Source of the DNA: Nitrospirillum sp034653355
GTDB taxonomy: Bacteria > Pseudomonadota > Alphaproteobacteria > Azospirillales > Azospirillaceae
Assembly: GCF_034653355.1 (NCBI RefSeq)
Contig: NZ_JAYEER010000001.1
Span: 806,001-870,000, forward strand
DNA: 64,000 bases
Direction: 5' to 3'
Below are positions 35,796 through 43,441 of this stretch, piece by piece. Every line of letters begins with the position of its first letter. The first letter of the stretch is position 1. The translations under genes and the position numbers were made by a program. A model generated the notes under the pieces. The model made no database searches. It had not been told where the DNA came from and saw only the letters and a program-made list of their open reading frames with translations.

Positions 35796-36731
35796 ATGAC
35801 GAATGCCCATCCCCTGCTCGACGCCCCGCTGATCGCCACCTTCGCCCTGGGCAATGCCCTGGGCGAAGGGGTCACCTGGGATGAACGCGACCAGTCGCTG
35901 TGGTGGACGGACATCCATGCGCGCCGCCTGCACCGTCTGGACTGGGCCAGCCGCGCGGTGGAGACCTTCGCGGCACCGGAACGCGTCTGCTCCTTCGGCC
36001 TGATCGAGGGCGACGCCGACCGCCTGGTGGTGGCCTTCGAAAGCGGTTTCGCCCTGTTCACGCCGCGCACGGGCCTTGTCGAATGGTTGGCGCGGCAGGA
36101 TCTGCCCGCCGGCGTCCGCTTCAACGACGGCCGGGTGGACCGCCAGGGCCGCTTCTGGGCCGGCACCATGGTGGAGGATGAGGCGGCGCGGGCGGCCAGG
36201 TCGCTGGCTGGCGCGCTCTACCGCCTGGACGGGCGGGACCGGGCCACGCCCCTGGTGCACGGCGCCCTCATCTCCAACAGCCTGTGCTGGAGCCCCGACG
36301 GCACCCGCATGTACTACGCCGACAGCGTCACCCGCCGGATTAGCGCCTTCGACTACGATCCCGCCACCGGCACGCCGTCGAATGAAAGCGTTTTCGTGAC
36401 GACGGAGGAGGGGGCCTACCCCGACGGCGCCAACATCGACGCCACCGGCCACCTGTGGAGCGCGCAGTGGGGCGCGGCCCAGGTGGTGCGCTACGCTCCC
36501 GACGGCAGCGTCGCCGGCGTCATCCCCCTGCCCACGGCCCGGGTCAGCTGTATCGCCTTCGGCGGCCCGGACCTGACCCTGCTGTTCGTCACCACGGCGC
36601 GCGAAGGCATGACGGAGGCCGAGATCGCGGCCGATCCCAACGCCGGCAACCTATTCGTGTATGATATCGGTACCATCGGCGTGCGCGGCTTGGTGGATAG
36701 TGCGTTCAAATTGGCCTCGGCAGGGATATAA
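35796..36731 (+). CDS. SMP-30/gluconolactonase family sugar lactonase
   Basis: The 311-residue six-bladed propeller protein has the metal-site Glu in LGEGVTWDE, the substrate-binding RFNDGRVDRQGRFWAGTM block, ISNSLCWSPDGTRMYYADS with the metal Asn, and PDGANIDATGHLWSAQW with the metal Asp. These lactonases hydrolyse aldonolactones with a bound divalent cation. In this cluster it would open the galactonolactone made by the dehydrogenase at 29403-30257. It is tightly coupled to the symporter gene (one-base gap). Confidence 0.9.
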   Translation: MTNAHPLLDAPLIATFALGNALGEGVTWDERDQSLWWTDIHARRLHRLDWASRAVETFAAPERVCSFGLIEGDADRLVVAFESGFALFTPRTGLVEWLARQDLPAGVRFNDGRVDRQGRFWAGTMVEDEAARAARSLAGALYRLDGRDRATPLVHGALISNSLCWSPDGTRMYYADSVTRRISAFDYDPATGTPSNESVFVTTEEGAYPDGANIDATGHLWSAQWGAAQVVRYAPDGSVAGVIPLPTARVSCIAFGGPDLTLLFVTTAREGMTEAEIAADPNAGNLFVYDIGTIGVRGLVDSAFKLASAGI

Positions 36732-36761
36732 GTGGTTGTGAGGAATAATGTGGGGGAAGGG

Positions 36762-37490
36762 ATGATTGCCAAGTTTCGCGGCCAAAACCTGACGTTCGCC
36801 ATCGTCCAGGATCTGGGGGCCGCGATCGTTACCGGGACCTACAGCGCCGACAAGCCCTTCCCCATCGAGGCCGACCTCTGCAAGCATTACGGCGCCAGCC
36901 GCAGCGTGCTGCGCGAGGCGGTGAAGATGTTGACGGCCAAAGGCCTGCTGCGCGCCCGCCCCCGCCAGGGCACCTGGGTCGAGCCCGAGGAAAGCTGGAG
37001 CCTGCTGGACCCCGACGTCCTGCGCTGGATTCTGGAGCGCAAGTTTTCCCTGCCCCTGCTGGCGGAATTCACAGAGATCCGCCTGGCCGTGGAACCGCTT
37101 GCGGCCCAGCTGGCCGCCGCCCGCGCCACGCCGGATGAGAAGGCCGCCATCAAGGTGGCCATCGACCGCATGTACGCGGCAGAGCGGGGGGAGGATGATC
37201 CCCTGACCACCGACATCAACTTCCACGTCGCCATCCTGAAGGCCAGCGGCAACCGCTTTTACCTGCAGCTGCGGGAACTGATCGACACCGCCTTGCGTTT
37301 CAGCATCCGGCGCACCAACCAGTACAAGGGCGTGCGCCTGGCCAGCGTGGCCGACCACAATGCCGTGGCCGAGGCCATCCTGGCGGGCGATCCCCCCCGG
37401 GCGGAGGCCGCCATGCGCTACCTGATGCAGGAAGCGCTGGACCTGCTGTCGCAGGGCGAGGAGGCCGAGGGCAAGGCCGCGGCTTCGTGA
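36762..37490 (+). CDS. FadR-subfamily GntR regulator (FCD domain)
   Basis: The 242-residue protein starts MIAKFRGQNLTFAIVQDLG after a GGGGGAAGG site, has a GntR winged helix (CKHYGASRSVLREAVKMLTAKGLL, RPRQGTWV) and an FCD ligand domain whose metal residues appear as DINFHVAIL and VADHNAVAEAI. DgoR-like and other sugar-acid regulators of this subfamily respond to aldonates or 2-keto-3-deoxy acids. Being the last-but-one gene of the cluster, it most likely represses the operon and the divergent dehydrogenase in the absence of the sugar (inference). A GTG at 36732 is in frame but would abut the lactonase stop. Confidence 0.87.
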   Translation: MIAKFRGQNLTFAIVQDLGAAIVTGTYSADKPFPIEADLCKHYGASRSVLREAVKMLTAKGLLRARPRQGTWVEPEESWSLLDPDVLRWILERKFSLPLLAEFTEIRLAVEPLAAQLAAARATPDEKAAIKVAIDRMYAAERGEDDPLTTDINFHVAILKASGNRFYLQLRELIDTALRFSIRRTNQYKGVRLASVADHNAVAEAILAGDPPRAEAAMRYLMQEALDLLSQGEEAEGKAAAS

Positions 37491-37520
37491 GATCCCGCCT
37501 GAAAATCCGGAGTTTGCAGG

Positions 37521-37925
37521 ATGCGTGAAGACGCCAGTCGTGAAAATGGCAGGCTGGCCATCGGGCTGATCGCCCATGACGGCAAAAAGCAGGCGATGGT
37601 CGATTGGGCCCTGGCCCACGCCGACTTCCTGCGGGCGGGAAAGATATACGCCACCTCCTCCACCGGCACCCGGGTGGCGGAGGTCATCGACGGCCTGGAC
37701 ATGACCCGCCTGCGCAGCGGCCCCTTGGGCGGCGACCAGCAGATCGGCGCCATGATCGTCGAGGGTGGGCTGGACATCATGATCTTCTTCGTCGACCCAC
37801 TGGGTACCCTGCCGCACGACGTGGACGTGAAGGCCCTGCTGCGCCTGGCGACGCTGGCCGACCTGCCCTTCGCCTGCAACCCCGCCACCGCCAGCCTTCT
37901 GGTGGCGGCGATGGCGCAGAGCTGA
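37521..37925 (+). CDS. mgsA: Methylglyoxal synthase
   Basis: The 134-residue protein has the MgsA signatures GLIAHDGKKQAM (catalytic Asp and phosphate-site Lys), SSTGTRVAEV, RSGPLGGDQQIGAMI and FFVDPLGTLPHDVDVKALLR. MgsA converts dihydroxyacetone phosphate to methylglyoxal and phosphate as an overflow route when phosphate is short or sugar phosphates accumulate. It follows the regulator by 30 bases, with GCAGG before the ATG, and is on the same strand as the galactose operon, so it may be co-expressed to relieve triose phosphate build-up. It ends five bases from the convergent next gene. Confidence 0.93.
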   Translation: MREDASRENGRLAIGLIAHDGKKQAMVDWALAHADFLRAGKIYATSSTGTRVAEVIDGLDMTRLRSGPLGGDQQIGAMIVEGGLDIMIFFVDPLGTLPHDVDVKALLRLATLADLPFACNPATASLLVAAMAQS

Positions 37926-37930
37926 GGGCG

Positions 37931-39199
37931 TTATTTCGTCGGGCAGCGCGTCATCCAGGGCGCCACCATTCCCGTTCCCCGATTCATTAGAGCCGTCGCT
38001 TCGTTGACATAGGTGGCGCCATCGTCTCCAGTCAGCGACCAAAGCCGCAACTTGCCCCCATCCTGGGCCAACACGACCTGTGTGCGCTGGTCCAGGGCCA
38101 TTTTGTTAAGCAATACCAGGGACAGGCCGCCATCCGGTGTCGCCGACAGATCCGCCAGCGTGTACTGGTTGATCGTGTCTATGTCGGCAAAGGCGGTCCA
38201 ATTGGGGAAGGTTTCAACGGCGATGGTTCCGTCCTTAGCCTTCGACAGCGTGAGAACGAAGGCCCTGGGATCACGCTCACCACATGTGTCCGACCAGGTT
38301 CCCAGCAGAGCGGTGACGGCCGGCGCGCTGGCCAAATGCTTGGCCATGAGCTTGCTCAATTCCGTCGTGTAGTCGTCGTAAAGCTCGGCCAAGCAGCCCA
38401 ACGCCTTCCCCATGGGGATGTCAGGTGACAGGGCGCCATGGTCGGGGATACCGCAGGCGGAGGCCCGGGATTTCAGCCAGGCCCGATGATTGGTCATGAA
38501 AGTTGACCGTTCAGCGTCTGTCACACCTGGTACCAGTCCCGTCTGTCGGGTCATCTGGCGGAACACTTCCGCCATGCGTTGATCGTACTCCGGCAGCCAG
38601 GGGTCGCGACAGATCAGCAAATCCAGCGGGGCGGAGGCCTTGGCGCAGTCGAAGCTGGGCGCGGCCTTGGCTGGGGTTCCTGGGGCTTGAGGTCCAGGCG
38701 CGGTCAAATCCAGGGTCTCGCAGGGGGTGGTGTTGACGCAAATCTTGGCCGCTTTCGGGCTGGTGAAGACCACCATCATGTCCGTATCGTTGTGCGGACG
38801 ATCATCAGCGGTGGTGTAGAACAAGGCGCTGGCCGCCTCCACATCGCCGACATAGATGGTCGCGTTGGTGGAATCCAGATGATACGGGTTTATCCCCACC
38901 GTGATGGAAATCGTCTTATGTCCGCCGAAGTCGCAAACGATGCGCGGCCGGCGATGGTCGTCATAGCGGGGAAAGGATTCGGCGTCGTGGAGCTCCCCCG
39001 GCGGGGTCGGCTCTGACGCTGGGTCGTAGGTGAAGAATCTCAAGGTCGCGGTAATGGCCTTCTGGTCGCAGTTGACCGCCACCGTCATATTTGCCTCATC
39101 GGCACGGGCGGGGTGGCTGATGGAAAAAGCCAGGGGAATCAGGAAGGTCAGCAGGATGAAGAGCCACAGGCGTGGCTTTTTCCAAGGTGCAATGGGCAC
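37931..39199 (-). CDS. Secreted protein with LprI/DUF1311-like Cys domain
   Basis: The 422-residue protein has a signal peptide (LWLFILLTFLIPLAFS, cleavage near ARADE at about residue 34). Its middle contains SFDCAKASAPLDLLICRDPWLPEYDQRM, the pattern of the lysozyme-inhibitor LprI N-terminal domain (DUF1311), with later cysteines at ACGIPDH and LGCLAEL consistent with disulfides. The flanking regions are of unknown fold; the C-terminal part resembles a beta-rich lipocalin-like reporter domain only loosely. The start is GTG at 39199 with GGGGGA upstream. Function could be lysozyme inhibition or envelope stress, but only by domain analogy. Confidence 0.65.
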   Translation of the reverse strand: MPIAPWKKPRLWLFILLTFLIPLAFSISHPARADEANMTVAVNCDQKAITATLRFFTYDPASEPTPPGELHDAESFPRYDDHRRPRIVCDFGGHKTISITVGINPYHLDSTNATIYVGDVEAASALFYTTADDRPHNDTDMMVVFTSPKAAKICVNTTPCETLDLTAPGPQAPGTPAKAAPSFDCAKASAPLDLLICRDPWLPEYDQRMAEVFRQMTRQTGLVPGVTDAERSTFMTNHRAWLKSRASACGIPDHGALSPDIPMGKALGCLAELYDDYTTELSKLMAKHLASAPAVTALLGTWSDTCGERDPRAFVLTLSKAKDGTIAVETFPNWTAFADIDTINQYTLADLSATPDGGLSLVLLNKMALDQRTQVVLAQDGGKLRLWSLTGDDGATYVNEATALMNRGTGMVAPWMTRCPTK

Positions 39200-39274
39200 A
39201 GGCGTCGTCCCCCGAAGATGATCCCCATAAACCTATAGGTACACCAACGGGGACGGGGAATGGCCGAAATCAAG

Positions 39275-39298
39275 AGGGCGGCCGCGAAGGACCGCCCT
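39275..39298 (-). terminator. Hairpin downstream of the DUF4142 gene
   Basis: On the minus strand AGGGCGG pairs with CCGCCCT around a ten-base loop, 24 bases after the DUF4142 stop, followed by CTTGATTTC. It is a weak intrinsic terminator by T content. Confidence 0.55.
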
Positions 39299-39321
39299 TT
39301 CCGATACCATTGCCCGCCTGC

Positions 39322-39909
39322 TTATTTGACCTTGTCCAGGGTCTTGGCCATTTCCAGATGCGAGGCGATGGTGGGTTCGGTCTTGGCGGCCCAGTCCTTC
39401 AGGGCCGCGTTGTCGCCGCCCTTGGCATAGCGCTGGAAGGCGCTGTCGGCGTCTTTGTGCACGCTCACCTGATCCTCGCGGTACTGCTTCACGAAGTCGG
39501 CGCCGCTCAGGCTGTTCAGCTTGTCCAGCTTCTTCTGATGGGCGCTGTCCAGGGCGGTGGGGATGGTCGCCTGCACGGTGCCGCCGGTGACGATGGTCTT
39601 CAGCTCCGTCGATGTCTTCTGGTGCGCCTGGATCATCTGGTTGGCGAAGGACTTGGTGGCCGCGTCGCCCTTCTGCTGCGCCAGCTCGCTGGACTGGATT
39701 TCGAACATGTCGCCGATGGCGACCTCCTTCACGAAATCCTCCGTCCGCGGGGTGACGCCCAGGACGGAATTGGCGCCGGTCTTCTCGCCCATGGACTTGG
39801 CCTTGTCGCCCACGGAGTCTTGCGCCGACGCCGGGGTGGCGAGGGCGGGGGCGAACAGCATCAGGCACAGGGCGGAGGCGGCGGCCGCCTTGCCGGTCAG
39901 GGTCCTCAT
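39322..39909 (-). CDS. DUF4142 periplasmic protein
   Basis: The 195-residue protein has a signal peptide (SALCLMLFAPALATPASAQ) and a helical DUF4142 domain: EDFVKEVAIGDMFEIQSSELA, FANQMIQAHQKTSTEL, LDSAHQKKLDKL and QYREDQVSVHKDADSAF. DUF4142 proteins are ferritin-like four-helix bundles of unknown function, often induced by stress. GAGGAG lies at good distance from the ATG at 39909. It stands alone, 122 bases downstream of the LprI-like gene's start on the same strand. Confidence 0.87.
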   Translation of the reverse strand: MRTLTGKAAAASALCLMLFAPALATPASAQDSVGDKAKSMGEKTGANSVLGVTPRTEDFVKEVAIGDMFEIQSSELAQQKGDAATKSFANQMIQAHQKTSTELKTIVTGGTVQATIPTALDSAHQKKLDKLNSLSGADFVKQYREDQVSVHKDADSAFQRYAKGGDNAALKDWAAKTEPTIASHLEMAKTLDKVK

Positions 39910-40336
39910 GATGGCAACTCCTCATGACGGGGATGGATCGGGCGGTCCGGGTGGGCCGCCCACAACCCCAGCAGAAGTGCCAAGGGGGGCATCCGGTTCC
40001 GCCCGCCACCTCGGCCAACGACTTGGCGGCATCGGGGGGCGGGACAGTATCGGCGCTAAGGCTGGTCGGATGACCGCATCGAGTTGACCTATGAGGACCG
40101 CCTGTGGGATGAGCGGCCCATCGTCCTTGCCAGCAAAGGTTACGCCGACCCGGAAACCAGCCTGGACGGCCTTCTGGATTGACGCCACGGACATGGACGC
40201 GCGCCGTATCAAAAATTTCGCCGTTCAAATTATTAAAGAAACAATGCAAGATTTTTACATATGAATTGAAGGGCTAAGCTAAGATTTGGCCCATGCCAAC
40301 ATGCCTGCGCGGGGCGGGCCAACAAGATGGGGTTTG
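39910..40336. other. Intergenic region between divergent DUF4142 and M61 genes
   Basis: These 427 bases hold no convincing gene. A 40-codon plus-strand stretch (40060-40182) reads like a protein C-terminus but follows a stop codon directly and has no start. Positions about 40200-40300 are AT-rich and probably hold the M61 promoter. Confidence 0.45.
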
Positions 40337-42311
40337 ATGTCCGTGAAGTCTTCCGTCCTGTCCCTGGCCGCCGTGCTGGCGGCCGGTACCGCCCTGGTGA
40401 GTTCGCTGTCGGCCATGCCGGTCCGGTGCCGATGAGGCCCTGCCGCAGCCCTATCCCGCCGCGGCCCCCATCCCCGACCCGCAGGACGTGACCTATCCCG
40501 GCACCATCCGGCTGCAGGTCGACGCCACCGATACCGAGCGCCGGATCTTCTGGGTGAAGGAATCGGTACCGGTGAAGGGCCCCGGCCCGATGACCCTGCT
40601 GTATCCGAAGTGGCTGCCGGGCAACCACTCCCCCACCGGGGCCATCGACAAGCTGGCCGGTCTGATCATCCATGCCAAGGGCGGGGCCACCGACGGCCAG
40701 CGGGTGGAATGGGAACGCGACCCGGTCGAGGTCTACGGCTTCCATGTCGACGTGCCCAAGGGCGCCACGGCGCTGGAGATGGAATTCCAATTCGTTTCCC
40801 CCACCGCCGACAACCAGGGCCGCATCGTCATGACGCCCGACATGACGAACGTGCAGTGGAACGCGGTGGCCCTCTATCCCGCCGGCTACTTCACCCGGCG
40901 CATCCCGGTGGAGGCCAGCGTGAAGCTGCCGGAAGGCTGGGGCTTCGGCACGGCGCTGGATGTGGCCAAGGAGGCCGGCAAAGACGGCGTCACCACCTTC
41001 AAGACCGTGCCCTTCGAAACCCTGGTGGACAGCCCCATGTTCGCCGGCCGGTACTACCGCCGGCTGGACCTGGACCCGGGCGGGCGCTCCCCCATGCACC
41101 TGAACATCGTCGCCGACCGGCCGGAACTGCTGGAGGCGACGCCCGACCAGATCGCCTTCCACCGCAATCTGGTGGTCCAGGCGGACAAGCTGTTCGGCGC
41201 CCGCCATTACGATCATTACGAGATGCTGCTGGCACTCAGCGACAAGCTGGGCCACATCGGCCTGGAGCATCACCGCTCCAGCGAGAACGGCACCACGCCC
41301 ACCTATTTCACCGACTGGAACAAGTCGGCGGGGCATGAGCTGCTGTCGCACGAATACACCCATTCCTGGAACGGCAAGTACCGCCGCCCGGCGGACCTAT
41401 GGACGCCCAACTTCAACGTGCCCATGCGCGACAGCGGTCTGTGGGTGTATGAGGGCCAGACGCAGTTCTGGGGCTGGGTGCTGGCCGCGCGCGCCGGTTT
41501 GACCACCCGGCAGCAGGCGCTGGACAACTTGGCCGGCGTGGCCGCCACCCTGGAAACCCGGGCGGGCCGCGCCTGGCGCGACCTGGCCGACACCACCAAC
41601 GGCCCCACCGTCGCCATGCGCCGCCCGGCGCCGTGGATCAGCTGGCAGCGCGCCGAGGATTACTACATCGAAGGCCAGATGATCTGGCTGGACGCCGATA
41701 GCCTGATCCGCGAGCGGTCGGGCGGCAAGCGCAGCCTTGACGATTTCGCCAAGGCCTTCTTCGGCATCAACGACGGCAGTTACGTCCCGGCGACATACAC
41801 CTTCGACGACGTGGTCAAGACGCTGAACCAGGTGGAACCCTATGACTGGGCGACCTTCCTGCGCACCCGTCTGGACACGCACCAGGCCGCGCCGCTGGAT
41901 GGCCTGGCCCGTGGCGGGTACAAGCTGGTCTACACCGACCAGCCGCTGTCCGAGGCCAGCCGCGCCAACGAGGTGCCGGGTTCGCTGAACCTGACCTATT
42001 CCCTGGGCCTGGCCCTGGACAAGGCCGGCATGCTGACCAGCGTCCAGTGGAACGGCCCGGCCTTCAAGACGGGCCTGACCGTGGGGACCAGCGTGGTGGC
42101 GGTCAACGGTGTCGCCTATGACGCCGACCGCATGAAGGCGGCGGTGACGGCGGCCAAGGGCCAGGGTCCGGCGGTGGAGCTGATCGTGAAGAACGGCGAC
42201 CGCTACCGCATCGTGCGCATCGACTACCACGACGGCCTGCGCTACCCGCACCTGGAACGGGTGGAAGGCACGCCGGCACGCCTGGATGATTTGCTGACCC
42301 CGCGCGACTGA
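40337..42311 (+). pseudogene. M61 (glycyl aminopeptidase) family peptidase with frameshift in the signal peptide
   Basis: A clear signal peptide, MSVKSSVLSLAAVLAAGTAL, starts at 40337 after GATGGGG, but its frame stops at 40433. The mature enzyme (ADEALPQPYPAAAPIPDP, then YPGTIRLQVDATDTERRIFWV) is in another frame, open from 40401 to 42311, with no ATG or GTG until 40488 inside conserved sequence. The frames overlap at 40401-40432, where CCGGT is present twice. The enzyme has the M61 zinc motif HEYTHSWNGKYRRP, WVYEGQTQFWG with the third ligand, and a C-terminal PDZ-like segment (FKTGLTVGTSVVAVNG). One extra base, or loss of one CCGGT unit, explains the break. M61 enzymes are exported aminopeptidases, so the present allele would fail export. 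Confidence 0.8.
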
Positions 42312-42322
42312 TGGGACTGGCA

Positions 42323-42346
42323 CCCCCGGCCCGCGCGGGCCGGGGG
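42323..42346. terminator. GC-rich palindrome after the M61 gene
   Basis: CCCCCGGCCCG and CGGGCCGGGGG, arms of 11 bases with a CG centre, form a 24-bp perfect palindrome 12 bases after the stop. No T tract follows, so termination may need Rho. Confidence 0.55.
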
Positions 42347-42649
42347 CATGCGAAATAAAATGTCCGGAATGGCGGATTTTTGCGCAATGCAGGCCCCAGG
42401 TTCCAGGGGTGGACACGGAACAAAATTATCCTATGGTGGCAACGCAAAATTTTCTGACTTAAATTTTTTGACCTACCCTCGCGTGCATCATCCAGGGTGC
42501 GCAAGGGGGCCCGGGCAGACGGTGCAAGTACCAAACAGGGCCGGAACCGACCCAACGGTTCCGGAATGGGGCCTAGCGTTTCAGGAGGAGGTGGGGGCGG
42601 CCGGGATATCCCCTGGTGTCGGCCCGTTGAGGAAGGTCGAGGAATTCCA
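42347..42649. promoter_or_regulatory. AT-rich promoter region of the 5-oxoproline regulator
   Basis: Positions about 42418-42472 are strikingly AT-rich, with repeated AAAATT/AATTTT elements (GCAAAATTTTCTGAC and TTAAATTTTTTGACC). They look like overlapping half-sites for the XRE-cupin protein or a general promoter. The remaining 180 bases up to the ATG form a long GC-rich leader without an obvious frame. Confidence 0.45.
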
Positions 42650-43240
42650 ATGCAGATTTTGAGTACCCGGGCCAAAAAGCCGTCCATGCCCATCGGGGAG
42701 CAAATCCGCAAGCGTCGCAAGGACATGGGCCTGACGCTGCAGCAGCTGGCCGATCGCTCCGGCCTGTCGGCGCCGTTCATCAGCCAGGCGGAGCGCAACC
42801 TCAGCGTCCCCTCGCTGGTGTCCTTGCTGGCGCTGGCCGAGGCGCTGGAGGTCGACATCTCCTTTTTTATGCAGGTGCCCAACACCGGCACCATCGTGCA
42901 CCGCGCCGCCAAGCCCAACATCATCGAGGTGGACAGCCCCGTCCAGTACATCGACCTGGCGTCGGACCTGGATGACCGCAAGCTGGACATCATCCTGATG
43001 AAGATTCCGCCGGGCCACGCCTTCCCAGTGGATACCCGCAATGGGGAGCATTTCCGCTACGTCCTGTCGGGTGAGCTTTACGCCACGGCCGGCAACACCC
43101 GCACCACCCTGAAGGCAGGCGACAGCATGCATTTCGATGCCCGCATGAAGCACACGGTGGAAAACCGCACGGACCAGGAAGCGGTGTTGCTGTACGTCGG
43201 CACGCCCAGCGTCTTCAAGAAGGCCCAGCGCGCCAAGTAA
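42650..43240 (+). CDS. XRE-family regulator with C-terminal cupin domain
   Basis: The 196-residue protein has an N-terminal helix-turn-helix (IGEQIRKRRKDMGLTLQQLA, SGLSAPFISQAERNLSVPSL) and a cupin barrel (GHAFPVDTRNGEHFRYVLSG, LKAGDSMHFDARMKHTVEN). XRE-cupin regulators such as PuuR and SutR bind a small metabolite in the barrel. GAGGAATT precedes the ATG at 42650. Placed directly before the oxoprolinase operon on the same strand, it most likely senses 5-oxoproline or glutamate-related compounds (inference). Confidence 0.88.
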   Translation: MQILSTRAKKPSMPIGEQIRKRRKDMGLTLQQLADRSGLSAPFISQAERNLSVPSLVSLLALAEALEVDISFFMQVPNTGTIVHRAAKPNIIEVDSPVQYIDLASDLDDRKLDIILMKIPPGHAFPVDTRNGEHFRYVLSGELYATAGNTRTTLKAGDSMHFDARMKHTVENRTDQEAVLLYVGTPSVFKKAQRAK

Positions 43241-43392
43241 GGGGCGGGCCAGCAAGTACATAATTCCGTTTCAGGCGCCGTCGGCAGTATTTTCGGAACA
43301 GCGGCGGCGGTCTTTCGGTCACTTTCACTAACGATCCGACCTTGGTCCCGAACGGGGCACCAGGGTAGGGTAGGGCCCGTCGGCATCAGGCG

Positions 43393-43420
43393 GCCCGTGG
43401 GGGACAACTCCCCCGCGGGC
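43393..43420. terminator. Strong hairpin in the leader of the oxoprolinase gene
   Basis: GCCCGTGGGGG (43393-43403) pairs with CCCCCGCGGGC (43410-43420), an 11-bp stem with one G-T wobble and the loop ACAACT, ending 21 bases before the oxoprolinase ATG. It may end the regulator transcript or act on translation of the operon; no U tract follows. Confidence 0.45.
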
Positions 43421-43441
43421 ACTCAAGAAGAAAGACGGGAC

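Noticed and set aside
40060..40182. 40-codon plus-strand stretch that reads like a protein C-terminus (DDRIELTYEDRLWDERP)
   Set aside because: It directly follows a stop codon, has no start or recognised family; it could be a gene remnant but the evidence is too thin.
39233..40249. 338-codon minus-strand frame overlapping the DUF4142 gene
   Set aside because: The DUF4142 protein in another frame has a signal peptide, good ribosome site and conserved helices; this frame does not.
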